This document shows, one piece after another, positions 45,131 through 55,875 of a stretch of DNA of 64,000 nucleotides (the stretch's first letter is position 1; every line of letters begins with the position of its first letter). Under the pieces are notes generated by a model. That model was not told the DNA's origin. It did not search any database and saw only the letters and a list, made by a program, of their open reading frames with translations. This DNA is from Antennarius striatus (lineage: Eukaryota; Chordata; Actinopteri; Lophiiformes; Antennariidae), in the NCBI RefSeq assembly GCF_040054535.1, contig NC_090785.1, positions 17,114,001-17,178,000 of the forward strand. The letters run 5' to 3'. The position numbers and the translations under genes are program-made.

Positions 45131-47784
45131 TACTGTATATCATCTCCTTTGCATAGTTATATAGTCTCTTTTAAAAGCTAAACAATTATTGTAAATATAT
45201 TGTAATTGTAGAAACCTTCCCTGAATTTCTCTTTTGACTTTACATCAAAGTTGTGTGGGCAATTATTCACAGACTATCTTTAACACATATAAAGTGGATG
45301 TCATGTTCTCTGCAGACTGAAATTGATTTCACATTCATTCTGTACATCACGGACTATTTTCCTGTCTTTAGACTTGTATTCACAGCGATGACAATGTCAA
45401 TGAATAATGTCAATGAAGTCCATGACTATTTTATCAAGAAAGATTTTTTTTAAATTTACCCTTCAGGCCCTTCACCTATTGTTGTAGTAGTCTCCACTGG
45501 TTGTCATTGATCCACTCAGTCATAACGGGTCAGGCGCTGAGTAGGTATGCATAAGGAAATGTTTTTTAGACAATGTGTTCATTGTGTTCAATGTGTTCAA
45601 TGTGCTGCTAAATGTGTAGAGATGGTCATTTCAACAGAAAACCTTGCTACACCCATTTTCTGACATCATAGCTACTGGTTATTTATCAAATTTTGCAGTA
45701 TAGTCATCCATTTTCCTGAATGTCTCTCATAATTTATTCATAAATGTATAAATGTGTGGGGAGGAACTGGATGGTCAAATTTTTGCAAGTATCATATCAA
45801 GTTTAAATTCCTTCAAATCGACATCTAAATCTAAATGTTGCTTTGAGTGAGGTGTCCTGTAAATGTACTTCCAGAGAGTCATTAATCCTACCTGTTAGGT
45901 ATTTTTTTCACAAGAATATTTTGTTGCTTAGCCAAGGAGACTTCAGGTAGGGACATGCCTCCTCTCCATCTTTATTTGGTGAATTATTCTTTCCTTTTCA
46001 ATGTCTCCTGGCAGCTGAACTTGGTCTCACATGTGCTTTAATGCAAACACACATATACTAAAATAATGAATGCAGCTTCAGTTGGCACATTTTGTCAAAA
46101 CAAGCAAGAGTGTATAATCTGTAGAAAACATCTACAGAATCACTGTGATACCTTATCACCTGTATTGCTGTGCCTGCATGTCCTGTCTGGGTACTTTTCA
46201 CAGTAAGATTGTGACATGCAGCAAGTTTTGTAGTCATAAAAAAAATCAAGAATGAAAATAAATACACATGTAAACACGCTCTCAGCCTTTTTATAAAAAG
46301 GAGACCATCAGAGCTTGTTCGCCAGAGGTCAGTCATTCGTTTTTAGAAGCTTGCCAGTATCTGCAAGGCCATGAGACTGGAACAGCTGAGCTGATTGACC
46401 CACATCATTAAATCACATGCTGCCTGACACAGAGGGGCCTGCTTACATTTTCTCTCTTGATTAAGGAAGACATATCTTAAGATATGATCAGCACTAAAAT
46501 AAATGTTTATGCCACATCTGCTTCAACATATATGATATGTAAATCAATAGTTACATGTTTATGATAACTGTCTGGTCAATACCAGCTGGTGTCGCACCCC
46601 ACTCCCACATTGCAGATTGCTTTTGGTATGTCTAGCCTTTGTATAGCAGCTGCCCTCATTCCTTACAGCCGGGCCTGCTCCTCTATTCAGCCTCCCTAAT
46701 CTCCAGTTGAGTGTCTGGTACAAGTGGTCATACTTAGCCCTGACCCTGGTCATAGCTGGAGAGGCTGAATGCACAACGCTCGTCGGTCTGGTGCTCTTCA
46801 GCCTTTCAACAACGTGTTAATGGTGCACTTTTAATTCCCTCTGTTTGTTTCGAAATAATGGGGGGGGAGGTTACCAGTCATGTGTGTCAGATAACCATCT
46901 ATTAAGATATTTCACACTGTTCAATAATTTAACAGTATCATGAACCTGAAATTATTTTGAGCAATGAGAAAAGAAGTGTGACCTAAATCCTAACATTTTA
47001 ACCCAGGGAACTTACTTCACAGTTGAACCCTTTGGTGCATATTCTCAAAGGTTTTATGCTCATTATCATTTTTAATTGTCACATATAACCTTGTTCTGTA
47101 TTTATGGTCTGTAAGTATGCCCTCTATTCTGTGCTCTTCTCTGGTAAAACTTAATGGAAATGATAATTGCTGGACACATTCCTTTAATTAAAACGATTTT
47201 TGGTATATATCTAATATACACTTCTAGCGTATTTGAAGCTTTTTGAACTGGAAAATGCTGTTTTGTATTTTGTGATAGTCCAGAACCTGAAGATATTCGA
47301 AAAAGAGACTGTAATGATGAAGCAGATATAAATGTCTTAAAACTAACATTTGAAATGCCATCACATAGACGGCACCACCTTTGACCCATCTTTGCTCTGT
47401 CAGTCCATGCATGCATTTTCTATCTCATTCAATTTGATGCACATTTCTGAGGCTACATGTTTTTCTACTACCATTCATATAGTTAGACCCATCGACTTTT
47501 CTAAAGATCAGTAGATGAATTGATCAGGAATTAGCCCTGTATTACATGGACTTATGAGAAGTCATGTTGGAAAAGATTAACCTTCATCATCTGATGACGG
47601 AAACATCAAACGGAGCCAAAAGATGGCAGATTAATGGAGGCGGACATGGACCAAGAGTGCATGACATTTCCAAATTTTTAAAATTACCTTTGAGCTCATA
47701 TAGGAAATACTAAGAATACTATAGTTCTGAACTATGATCCCAATTGACTGTTCTAGTACAATGTTCAATGACAAAATAACACAC

Positions 47785-48314
47785 ACCACTACAGTCAACA
47801 GCCTTTATTGAAATTATTCACATTTCTTCTCTCCCTCCATAAAAAACAGTAGGCCTTCACTCCCAGTAACAGGAGAAATGAGTTTGCCTATCAAAGAAAG
47901 TTAGCCATCCTGTTCGGGGAAAATACAACAAAACTGATGCCTGCAGTGAAGAACTCTACGTGTCGGAAATGTAATATATTCCCCCCCAACTTAAAAAAAA
48001 TCGGCTATATAGTACACCTGTATTATATACAAATATAAAAAAGGTAAATCAAAATGGATTTTTTTCAATCCTCTTTTAGCTCTTATGTGAGTGAGCCACC
48101 AAAACCAACCTTTCACTTCCATTTATTTCCCTGACATTATGTAGTCAGTCACAGATGCCCTATAATTCTCCAACTTTTCTAGTGTCTGGTTCCTCACAAA
48201 GCTTCCATTTAAAAAAAAAAGATGGAAAAAAGCTTTATATGTAATGCATTACAGTCATTAATGACCTTGGAGCTGTTTTAACTAGTAACTCTCCACAGGA
48301 GGTAATACTGGGAT
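47785..48314 (-). other. eif4ebp3: eif4ebp3 3' untranslated region
   Basis: About 530 nt after the stop on the minus strand, ending soon after an AATAAA at 47809-47804 (TTTATT on the + strand). Cleavage is placed near 47785 by inference. Confidence 0.6.
47804..47809 (-). terminator. eif4ebp3: Poly(A) signal AATAAA of eif4ebp3
   Basis: A canonical hexamer about 510 nt after the stop codon on the coding strand. GT-rich sequence follows at about 47770-47795. Confidence 0.6.
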
Positions 48315-50567
48315 TCAGATGTCCATCTCAAACTGGTTGTCATCTGTTGAGAGACAGAAGAAAAGGTTCTAAGATTTAAAAAATAGCAACATATTTAACA
48401 ATCAGCTGTCATCTAATGTTTTTATTTGAATCACTAACACACACCCTAATAAATAACAGCCACAATGACAAAGTACAAACACTGTTAATGCATTCATAAA
48501 TGGTAAGAATAAAAAACTATTGTACTGGCGAAGATCACAAATCCAAGCCCCATGACATGTTCTTTGTTTTACAACAACCTAAGCAAGGGACCGGAGGAAA
48601 AAAATAGGTCAATATTAATCCCTGAAGGTCTTTAGGTTGACAGTAGGAATGGAAAGGATTGACTAATGGTTGAACGTTGCTCATTAATAAATAGTTGTTT
48701 GAACTCTGGACCAAAACAGATGGTCATACTGGCACAAGACACCCATAAGAGAACCATGGGTAAAAGGTGGTTCTTTATCTCCACAACATTAAAGGTTTGT
48801 ATTAGACAATAAATAAAGGTTACATTTACCTGCCATGTCCTTCTCTTCCTCCTCAGCTTCCTCTTTGAGATCCTGCAATTTCCCCATAGGGTGTGTAGCA
48901 GGTACTGTTACCCCTGGGATCTGGGGCAGACAGCATGGCGGAGTCCGGGCAAGAGGAGAGTTTCGACAATCCAACAGAAACTTCCTGTCATAGATGATGC
49001 GAGTACCTGTGTCAGACAGAAAAAAGTAATATGATGTTTGAGCTGCAGTAAACATTAATAAATAAAAAAAGGCTTTAATGATGAATGACAATGACAAATA
49101 CGGACATATCCAATGATCAAAATGGGTCCAATGAGGGCCCATACATGTTTGCAAGCTGCTCATCAACACAACAGAGTGGATCTGAAGGGAAAAGGAGGAT
49201 TGTCAGTGCACACACAGGGGCGGGGTGAGGGCGGCCGCTGCAGTGACTTCTAGGAAAATGCAGCACAAAACATTCCGTCGTTGAAACGAGAGGCTTTGAG
49301 ATTAGAGCCACATGTTTTGCTATTTAATGTCCAAGACAGATGCATCACGATGAGGGGGCAGTGATTTTCCACTGAAACCATGCAGTTTGCCTCATTTAAA
49401 CTTGACTTGGCATGTCTCTTGTCTGTCACCAACTGGATGTCTGCCAGCTATAAGCAAAATACAGAGTCATGAAGGCCGTTTCGAGATATGTTTGAGCAGG
49501 ATGTGACCGAGTAAAGCACTGGTCAGCTTGTTGGAGATTGAACTGTTCTGTACAACAACAGTCTAAACTTTCGAAAAGGAAAAACATTTTATGTAATAAC
49601 CAGGACAAAGGGGAAGCAAAGCACAGAGAGAGAGAGAGGGAGAGAGCGTGATGGGAGGGGACTGGAATGTAATCTATAGAACAAGCAAAGCACTGCAGGG
49701 CAACTGTAGAGCTGAGCTGTGACACATGGCAGGACCCCCCAGGACAGTGGAAATGTGTTCAAATGGAAGGCATTGCAATTTCCTGTGTTGTGAAGTGGAG
49801 ACAATTAGTGACACAAATAAAACATACCACTCACATTTGCAGACATATGCCTTCCCTCCTCTAAACCTGTACATAATGTTCCAACTGTGAACACACAGCA
49901 GAGGACAGCCTCCAACTCGTACACCACTCCAGAGGCCAATCATTTTACTGCCATGCATCTATGCATCCATAATGATTTTTTTTTTAAGTCTTTAAACTTC
50001 AGTGTTTTGGTTGCAGCAGTAAAAGACCACGTGGTCAGACATGGGAGTGTTTGTCCACATTGTGCAAAGCTGGTGCAGATCAAATATGGTTCTACAAACA
50101 GCAGTGGAAAGATACTGGCAACATAGGTATATGAATTACTGTAAAACCAGGAGTAAAGACGTTCCGTTCAGGGTGATTTTGTTTTTTTTAACACAAAATA
50201 AACGATTATTCTATAGTATTAGCCAGAGTTACATTGTGTTGTACATACTCCAAAAAGTTTCATCAGCTGTTTTAGGCACGTGGATTGTATTGTCTGGAGA
50301 TTCTCGCGAGAATCTGTGAGAAGTTAGTATTTTTATTTATTTATTTTGTTCGGTTAAATTGTATATTATAAAATAAAATGATAAAATAGCTTTTTTTGGG
50401 CTTTTTTTTCTAAACTCAAAAGGTGTATTATTACCTCCGGGCGTAGTGGAGAAGAGGGTCCCCCCAGGAGTCTGGCTGTAACAGTCGGGCAGCTGGGACC
50501 AGTCCTTCAGGGTAAGCACCCTGGTCGGGATGGGGCAACTTTTCACTTCTTTTGTTCCAGTCGACAT
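48315..50567 (-). CDS. eif4ebp3: Eukaryotic initiation factor 4E-binding protein 3 (three coding exons, complete)
   Basis: The product represses cap-dependent translation by occupying eIF4E until TOR phosphorylates it. Coding exons (minus): 50567-50435, 49006-48830, 48343-48315; phases 1 and 1, total 112 residues. Visible motifs: [13 protein letters not shown] with the two priming Thr-Pro sites (residues about 33-44), the eIF4E-binding helix YDRKFLL (YxxxxL-phi, about 50-56), the later NSPLARTPP phosphosites, and the TOS motif FEMDI at the very end. The [10 protein letters not shown] segment and short length point to paralogue 3 rather than 1 or 2. In place of the RAIP motif of 4E-BP1/2 there is CPIPTR. 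The start is the first Met in frame, with [14 protein letters not shown] resembling other fish 4E-BP3 N-termini. Confidence 0.93.
49007..50434 (-). other. eif4ebp3: eif4ebp3 intron 1 (and intron 2 at 48344-48829)
   Basis: 1.43 kb with donor GTAATA and acceptor ACACAG on the minus strand. It holds a GA-rich run (49622-49648) and no recognised repeat family. Intron 2 is 486 bp and plain AT-rich sequence. Confidence 0.75.
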
Positions 50568-50890
50568 GCTAGACTTTACGTAGACGCTGCTGTTGACGGA
50601 GTAGGACAAGTTGTAAAACTCCTCAAATTAACTCGGCGATAAATGTGACTCCAAAGTTGCAGATGTTCAAAACTGTGACTTGTAAAAGTTATGGCGTTCG
50701 TCTCTACAAGTCGCCAGGCCGAGCTGCCATGTGCTGTCTGTGCAGTTCGTGTGACGGTAGCAGCAGCGCCCACAGCTGTAGCAGCACCTCGTGATGTTTT
50801 TGTACAGCAGCTACGACACACGTGGGGTATCGGCCATGTGGTGCGAATGTTTTCCTCTAAAAGACAGTCCGTGGGGGCGGGAGTAATAGC
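50568..50890 (-). promoter_or_regulatory. eif4ebp3: Probable eif4ebp3 promoter and 5' UTR
   Basis: A CpG-bearing stretch upstream of the start codon with a GC box (GGGGCGGGAG at 50875-50884) and a CTG/GCAGCAG-rich segment at 50755-50790. No TATA box is evident, as expected for a housekeeping-type promoter. The transcription start is not fixed by sequence. Confidence 0.4.
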
Positions 50891-51424
50891 GACGCAGTTA
50901 CAAAAAAAAAAAAATCACATTTCAAATGATTTATTGTCAGATGTTCGTTGTTTTCTTTATTAAAGGAATTATCGAAACTCGTCACTATGATATTTTTATA
51001 ACACCTGGGCAAATAATCTGAAAAATGATATGGCAACATTCGATGGTGAACGGTGCAAAAATGTGAATATTGTATATAAAACAATAATAGGCTTAAAACA
51101 CAAATAATGTAATGAAACCCCAAACTCATCCTCTCAGTCATCCAGTTTGATATTCTTGTGAGTCTATTCACTATTCCTTGATGGTAGTTCACGTGATCTC
51201 CACCGTGACTCACTCGACAACACTGCCTCCTGCAGGTCACCCAGTGAGTTACGTCCCATAAAGAGATCAGGCGTTTTGTATGTAGGAGTTTGAACCGTAT
51301 TCACAGACAGACATAAAAAACACACAGAAAACATTATACATTATACATTATACAAACAGTTTCCAAAAAAGATGACATTTTATGAAATATAAGTAGAAAC
51401 CGTTTAAGAGCCAAAATGTATATT

Positions 51425-51730
51425 ATATGCAGTCAGTCATCTTCAGATTACAACTCCTGTATCTGCCGCAGCGGGTCACGGGGAGCCTACCTGGGCGGCA
51501 TGGGTCATGAGGCGGGGGACACTCTGGGCACAACGCCAGTGCACTGCGGAGCCACACACAAAGACATACAACCATGCATACAAACACTCAATTTGGTACG
51601 GCCAATCAACCTGACGCACATGCTTTTGGAGTTGCCAGACTATTTGTGAACTTCGCAAATAGCAGGACTCGAACCCGGGTCCGCCGTGTTGTGAGGCAGC
51701 AGCACTAACCACTGCGCCACCGTACCGCCC
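51425..51730 (-). mobile_element. tRNA-derived SINE with intact box A and box B
   Basis: On the minus strand it begins GGGCGGTACGGTGGCGCAGTG. Box A TGGCGCAGTGG is at 51719-51709 and box B GGTTCGAGTCC at 51675-51665, both matching the pol III consensus. The body continues GTGCACTGGCG..GTCCCCCGCCTCATGACCC and ends near 51425. It is the best-preserved SINE of the window. Confidence 0.85.
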
Positions 51731-52474
51731 ATGATATACAGTTATTTTTCCGGTTACTGGGTCATCTGGCGTGGTTGTACGTGTGCACCGTGTACAAATG
51801 CAAAAAAGGAAAAAATTGATACAGTTTTAAAAAGCTCTGATCGTTTCTGTTGAACGTCACGTTACGTCACTTCGGATATCACCACAATAGTTTGGCTGTA
51901 AATAGATGATTGATTTTTTTTTGCGTGATCAATACCTCATCTAAAACTGTCAAATGGACAGAATGAATCGATCCACACGTCATAGATGGAAGATGCAAGA
52001 TATTCAACTTAAGCCTCTCAGCAGCCTTTTAATGAGTTGCTAAGATAGAATGTGATGATTAGCAAAACAGAGAAGCACTAAATTTAATTGACATCGTAAT
52101 TAAAAGATGCAGAAAATCTGAAGAAATATACTGTGATATACAGTAAATGAAAACTAGTATTCAATGGCCGTGAACTTTGGGCTCTTAGATGGCACTGCAT
52201 TAAAAAAGACAAGATTCTGTGATGGGAACACTGCATGGAGTGAGGAACACCTCTAAAACACATAGTCTGTCGCTGTTGAAACATGTAAAGAGTAAACTGT
52301 ATACGTATAACATGGACCCCAGACACACTTTCATCATAACAGAACCCAAGCTTTAAGATGGGCCATGGCAAAATGGGAAATTGTCCGGTAGTCTTAGGAG
52401 TAAACATTTGAAATTCATTTTGGAAATAATGGATGCCACATACTCTGTGCTTAAGAGGAGCAGGACAGTCTAGG

Positions 52475-52990
52475 TCACATGTCAAACTCAAGGCCCAGGG
52501 GCCAAATGTGACCCGCCGTGTCATTTTATGTGGCGGACAAGAGCATAAAAGGTCAACGAGTCTAAAAATAAATCGGTCAAGTGTGCTTTGACCAAAACTA
52601 CATTTCCCACAATGCAGTAATCAAGCCCATTTTAACACTTACAACAACGTTTTGAACAAAGTTAATGTCTTAACTTGTGTTTGGTGTTATTTTTCTTCAT
52701 TTACTTGGATAGTTTGATCCTTGATGGGTGGAGTTCTGTGGGTTTCATAACCTGACAAAAGTATTTATGTTATAACAGAGCAACAAGGATACGGTATATA
52801 TTTACTCTGTGAAACAAATTTTTGTAACTTGAATAAGTAATGAATTCAGAGTTACTTAACTTTAAGGAGTAGTTTCATATATTTTACATTACCTTGAATT
52901 GCATTTAGTTACATTTATTAGTTACGTCTGGCCCTTTGAGGACAGCCATTATACTGATGTGGCCCTAGGTGAAAATGAGCTATATCAGTG
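52475..52990. mobile_element. hAT-like MITE (TGTCAAACTC family)
   Basis: Starts TGTCAAACTCAAGGCCCAGG..GCCAAATGTGACCCGCC and ends with TCTGGCCCTTTGAGGACAGC..GATGTGGCCCTAGGTGAAAATGAG. These are the worn inverted ends of a MITE type common in fish, whose intact ends read AGTTTGACACCCCTG. About 510 bp, no coding capacity. Confidence 0.7.
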
Positions 52991-53599
52991 TATAGCTCAA
53001 AGGCCAGTATATATGGTGGTACACACCACGTACATTAGTGTACGTGGTGTAACCTGCACATGTAACATGTGTTAAGCTGACTTACCCAAGTCTGAATTAT
53101 TACCAATTAAAGTGTTTAGCATATAATGAAACATAAAATATGAGAAAGGAGACCCCAAACTCCTGAGCACCTGAAATTCTACATCACACAAGGTGAAATC
53201 ACTCCAATTTCACAAGAAGTCAGCTACACTCTTCAGCTTCTAAACACAGTGTAGACTAGAATAGGTCATGAAACCCAGCAGGAGACATGACCTTTTTGTT
53301 TTTGCTGGAATTAAATTCTAAATAATGTTATAATTTTTAAATGCATAAAATCTGTTTCAACATGTGAAATGTTGTCCTGCGGTACTATTTTCCATTACAT
53401 GTGGGGTTTCAATAATTTGCAGTTAAACACTGCTGTTATTTGAAATTAAACCAGCAACCAAACTCCTTTGGAAATGAGGTTGTAGGATCCATACAAATCT
53501 GTATAGTGTTTATATCACCTCAATCTGTTATCCACCTATGTAGTATGTATAACGTCATTCTTCTACATATGTATATTATTTCCAGAATAATTTGTTCAT

Positions 53600-54011
53600 T
53601 GCACTTTAATCTGTATATTCTCATATACCGGTAATCTGTATTCTATGTCCACACAATCTGTATATTATGTCTTTAACCATCCATATTAATCCATATATTA
53701 AGTCTAGCAGTATACCATAGTATGTTTATCACACCAGATCTGTGTATAGGGGTGGCTAAGCAGGAGCTAAGCAGTATTAATTGCATGCTTAAAGACCACC
53801 CTGGGATGCTGTGTTCAGGGGGCCTGTATACTGTTAAAAATACAAACTAAATACAACATATACTTCTTCTACATCACCTGTAAAACATTTTTATCTTGTA
53901 TATTTCTGTTTGCTATTAATTGCACTTCTGGTTGGGTGCCAAACAGCTTTTCGTTACCTTATGCTGGGAAATGTGTAATAACAATAAAGTGGAATGTAAT
54001 CTAATCTAATA
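53600..54011 (+). repeat. 3' tail of a non-LTR retroposon ending (TCTAA)n
   Basis: TTGCACTTCTGGTTGGGTGC, CAAACAGCTTTTCGTTACCT, CAATAAAGTGGAATGTAATC and TAATCTAAT are in the order usual at the 3' ends of fish LINE/SINE copies: a T-rich body, an AATAAA-like signal and a short terminal repeat. The left border is not sharp. Confidence 0.55.
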
Positions 54012-54983
54012 TTTTTGTAGTTGCTATTCTGAGTGAATTTTTCACCTCTGTGGGAGTTACTCCTGATTTACAACCACTTGAGGGCGACATTGACGAGGTA
54101 CGAAGGGGCCACTGACTGGAGGGAGGTCTGTCTGTAGCTGTTCACTGCCAGTGCACAAAGCCATAAAACGTTATAAAACATACGGTTATGCAATGTGCTG
54201 ACCGCTTATTGCCTCAGCATACCACGCAAATGAATCATATAGTACCTTGAAATCTTGAAATTATTGATATGTACTTCATTTAGTTTTAATTAACATCACA
54301 GTTATTTACAGTGATAATTACACTGCAAGAGTCATCAATATACATCCCAAATTAGACAATATTTGGTTGAAAGATTTCCAGATGCACTTATTCTAAAATG
54401 ACTTGATAGTGGCAAAGCAGAAAGGTCAAATTACTGCCAAAACCAATAGGGTTCTATACAATAGTCATTAATGTTTTCTGTAAATTTGAGAAGATTTGGA
54501 TGAAAACTTTTCGAGATAAATGAATTCTAATTTTAAAGCTTGGCCTGGTGATAGCACTAAAGAACAGGTCAAGGTTTCATTATCTAGCAGCTATCCATGT
54601 ATTCAACAGAAAAACAAAGTGTCTGACACAAAAACTCAGTCAACAGATTACTGTATGTCATTTTCTGTAGATAAATATTTCTGTGGTCAGACTGACTCCC
54701 AAGTCTAAGATGTGTCATGTTTGAGGATAAATGAAGCATGAACTTTATATATTACATTTATACATAATACTATAACTTAAGTCAAACATATTATATAACC
54801 CATATGGAACACAAATACAGACATGATTGTCTTGTTCAACCTTTAAAAGAGAAGTATGACAGACTCACTCATGTACCGTATGAACAAAAAAAACCCATCT
54901 CCTGTAGAATAATCAAGACACGAATGCCATTGAGCACACACACACACACACGCACGCACATATACAGTATATTTATTTTCCCC

Positions 54984-55196
54984 TAGGGCTTGAATATAAA
55001 AGGAGTTGGGGCTACAGAAGCTTTTGTATTGGTATTATTCATACAGAGTATTTTACTACATCTATCATTCTACAGTTCATTTCCAGCTGGCCTTGCCTTG
55101 AGTAAGATCTTATTTAAAAATAACGTAAAGTTTATGTAAAATAGTCGCTTCTTTACCAGCCTGCTTTACAACTCTTACCACGTAAGTCACAACCCA
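54984..55196 (+). repeat. Repeat family B, copy 1 (inverted partner at 59181-59420)
   Basis: Its reverse complement matches 59181-59400 along its whole length, including an exact 50-base match of 55092-55141 with 59281-59232. Contains CTTGAGTAAGATCTTATTTA. No open frame. Confidence 0.85.
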
Positions 55197-55210
55197 CTGC
55201 ACACGACACT

Positions 55211-55533
55211 GCAACATCCCGCGACACCCCTGAATTTAACATTTTACCCAGACCTACTGTCATTGACCAAAGCTCTAGGTTTGATCTATGGTCATATCAC
55301 ATTGGCTTTCTCTCTTGTCTTTCTATCTTATCCGGTTCCTGAGTTTACAAAGTAGAAATTTGACCTTGACCTTTCTCAAGGTCGAGGTAATCATCTAATT
55401 CTCATCCCCTTCGCCGCCCGAGTGATGTGCTTTTTGTTCCATCTTTCTATCTGCAGCGGTTGTGAAGATATTTGGTGGACGAACGGACAAACACCGACAA
55501 TTACTATACATCACCGCGTTGAAGCGGGATGTA
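55211..55533. repeat. Dispersed repeat family A, copy 2 (short inverted ends)
   Basis: Begins GCAACATCCCGCGACACCCC and ends GAAGCGGGATGTA. It shares at least four long words with 27125-27511 in the same order and orientation. The shorter length reflects an insertion in copy 1 around 27165-27235. Confidence 0.75.
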
Positions 55534-55675
55534 AAAACAAAATATTTAATATATGTGTATATAAGTAAATACCCAACTATTAGGCAGGTAAACAATGGTA
55601 TGCGGTGAAAAGCAATATAAAAACAAGAACATAAGGGAGTGTCGTAATAAACCATAATCAGTCGACAGCGTGTTA

Positions 55676-55875
55676 AAATAAAAGCGGCAATTACTTCCTG
55701 TTTGACTCGGGATCAGGGGGTGTGGAAATGAGAAGCAAACCGCCTCGGCTTCTGATTGGTCCAGAAACATGGAGTCAGATGACGTAGAAGTTCCGGGTTT
55801 CTTCTGTCTTCGGAAAAGGTAACTTTCGGTCATATTATGAGAGGCGACGCGACTGACCCGAATCCGCTGCTGAAG
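55676..55875 (+). promoter_or_regulatory. acsl4: Probable acsl4 promoter and first exon
   Basis: Includes an inverted CCAAT box (ATTGG, 55755-55759), a CRE-like TGACGTAG (55780-55787) and ETS-like ACTTCCTG and TTCCGGG sites. A likely first exon ends at 55875 with the donor GTAGGA. It contains an ATG at 55838 in frame with 13 codons up to the splice site (MRGDATDPNPLLK). Joined to the next exon this would stop after 12 more codons, so it would be an upstream open frame and not the acsl4 start. Assignment to acsl4 is by position and orientation only. Confidence 0.45.

Larger units (their letters stand above)
38111..47784. other. Repeat-rich spacer between cystm1 and eif4ebp3
   Basis: 9.7 kb with no supported host gene. 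It contains a SINE (38873-39095), a dead LINE (39160-40768), a tetranucleotide run, three SINE fragments (40880-41010, 41290-41440, 41938-42065) and a LINE relic (44190-45130). The parts 42070-44180 and 45140-47780 show nothing recognised. Confidence 0.7.
50891..55675. other. Spacer between divergent eif4ebp3 and acsl4
   Basis: 4.8 kb with a SINE (51425-51730), a hAT-like MITE (52475-52990), a short perfect hairpin (53023-53050), a retroposon tail (about 53600-54011), one arm of an inverted duplication (54984-55196) and repeat family A copy 2 (55211-55533). 54020-54980 shows nothing recognised apart from a CA/CGCA run at 54936-54960. Confidence 0.7.

Noticed and set aside
52084..52524. 146-residue minus-strand frame
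   Set aside because: No recognised domain, overlaps the start of the hAT-like MITE and has no splice partners.
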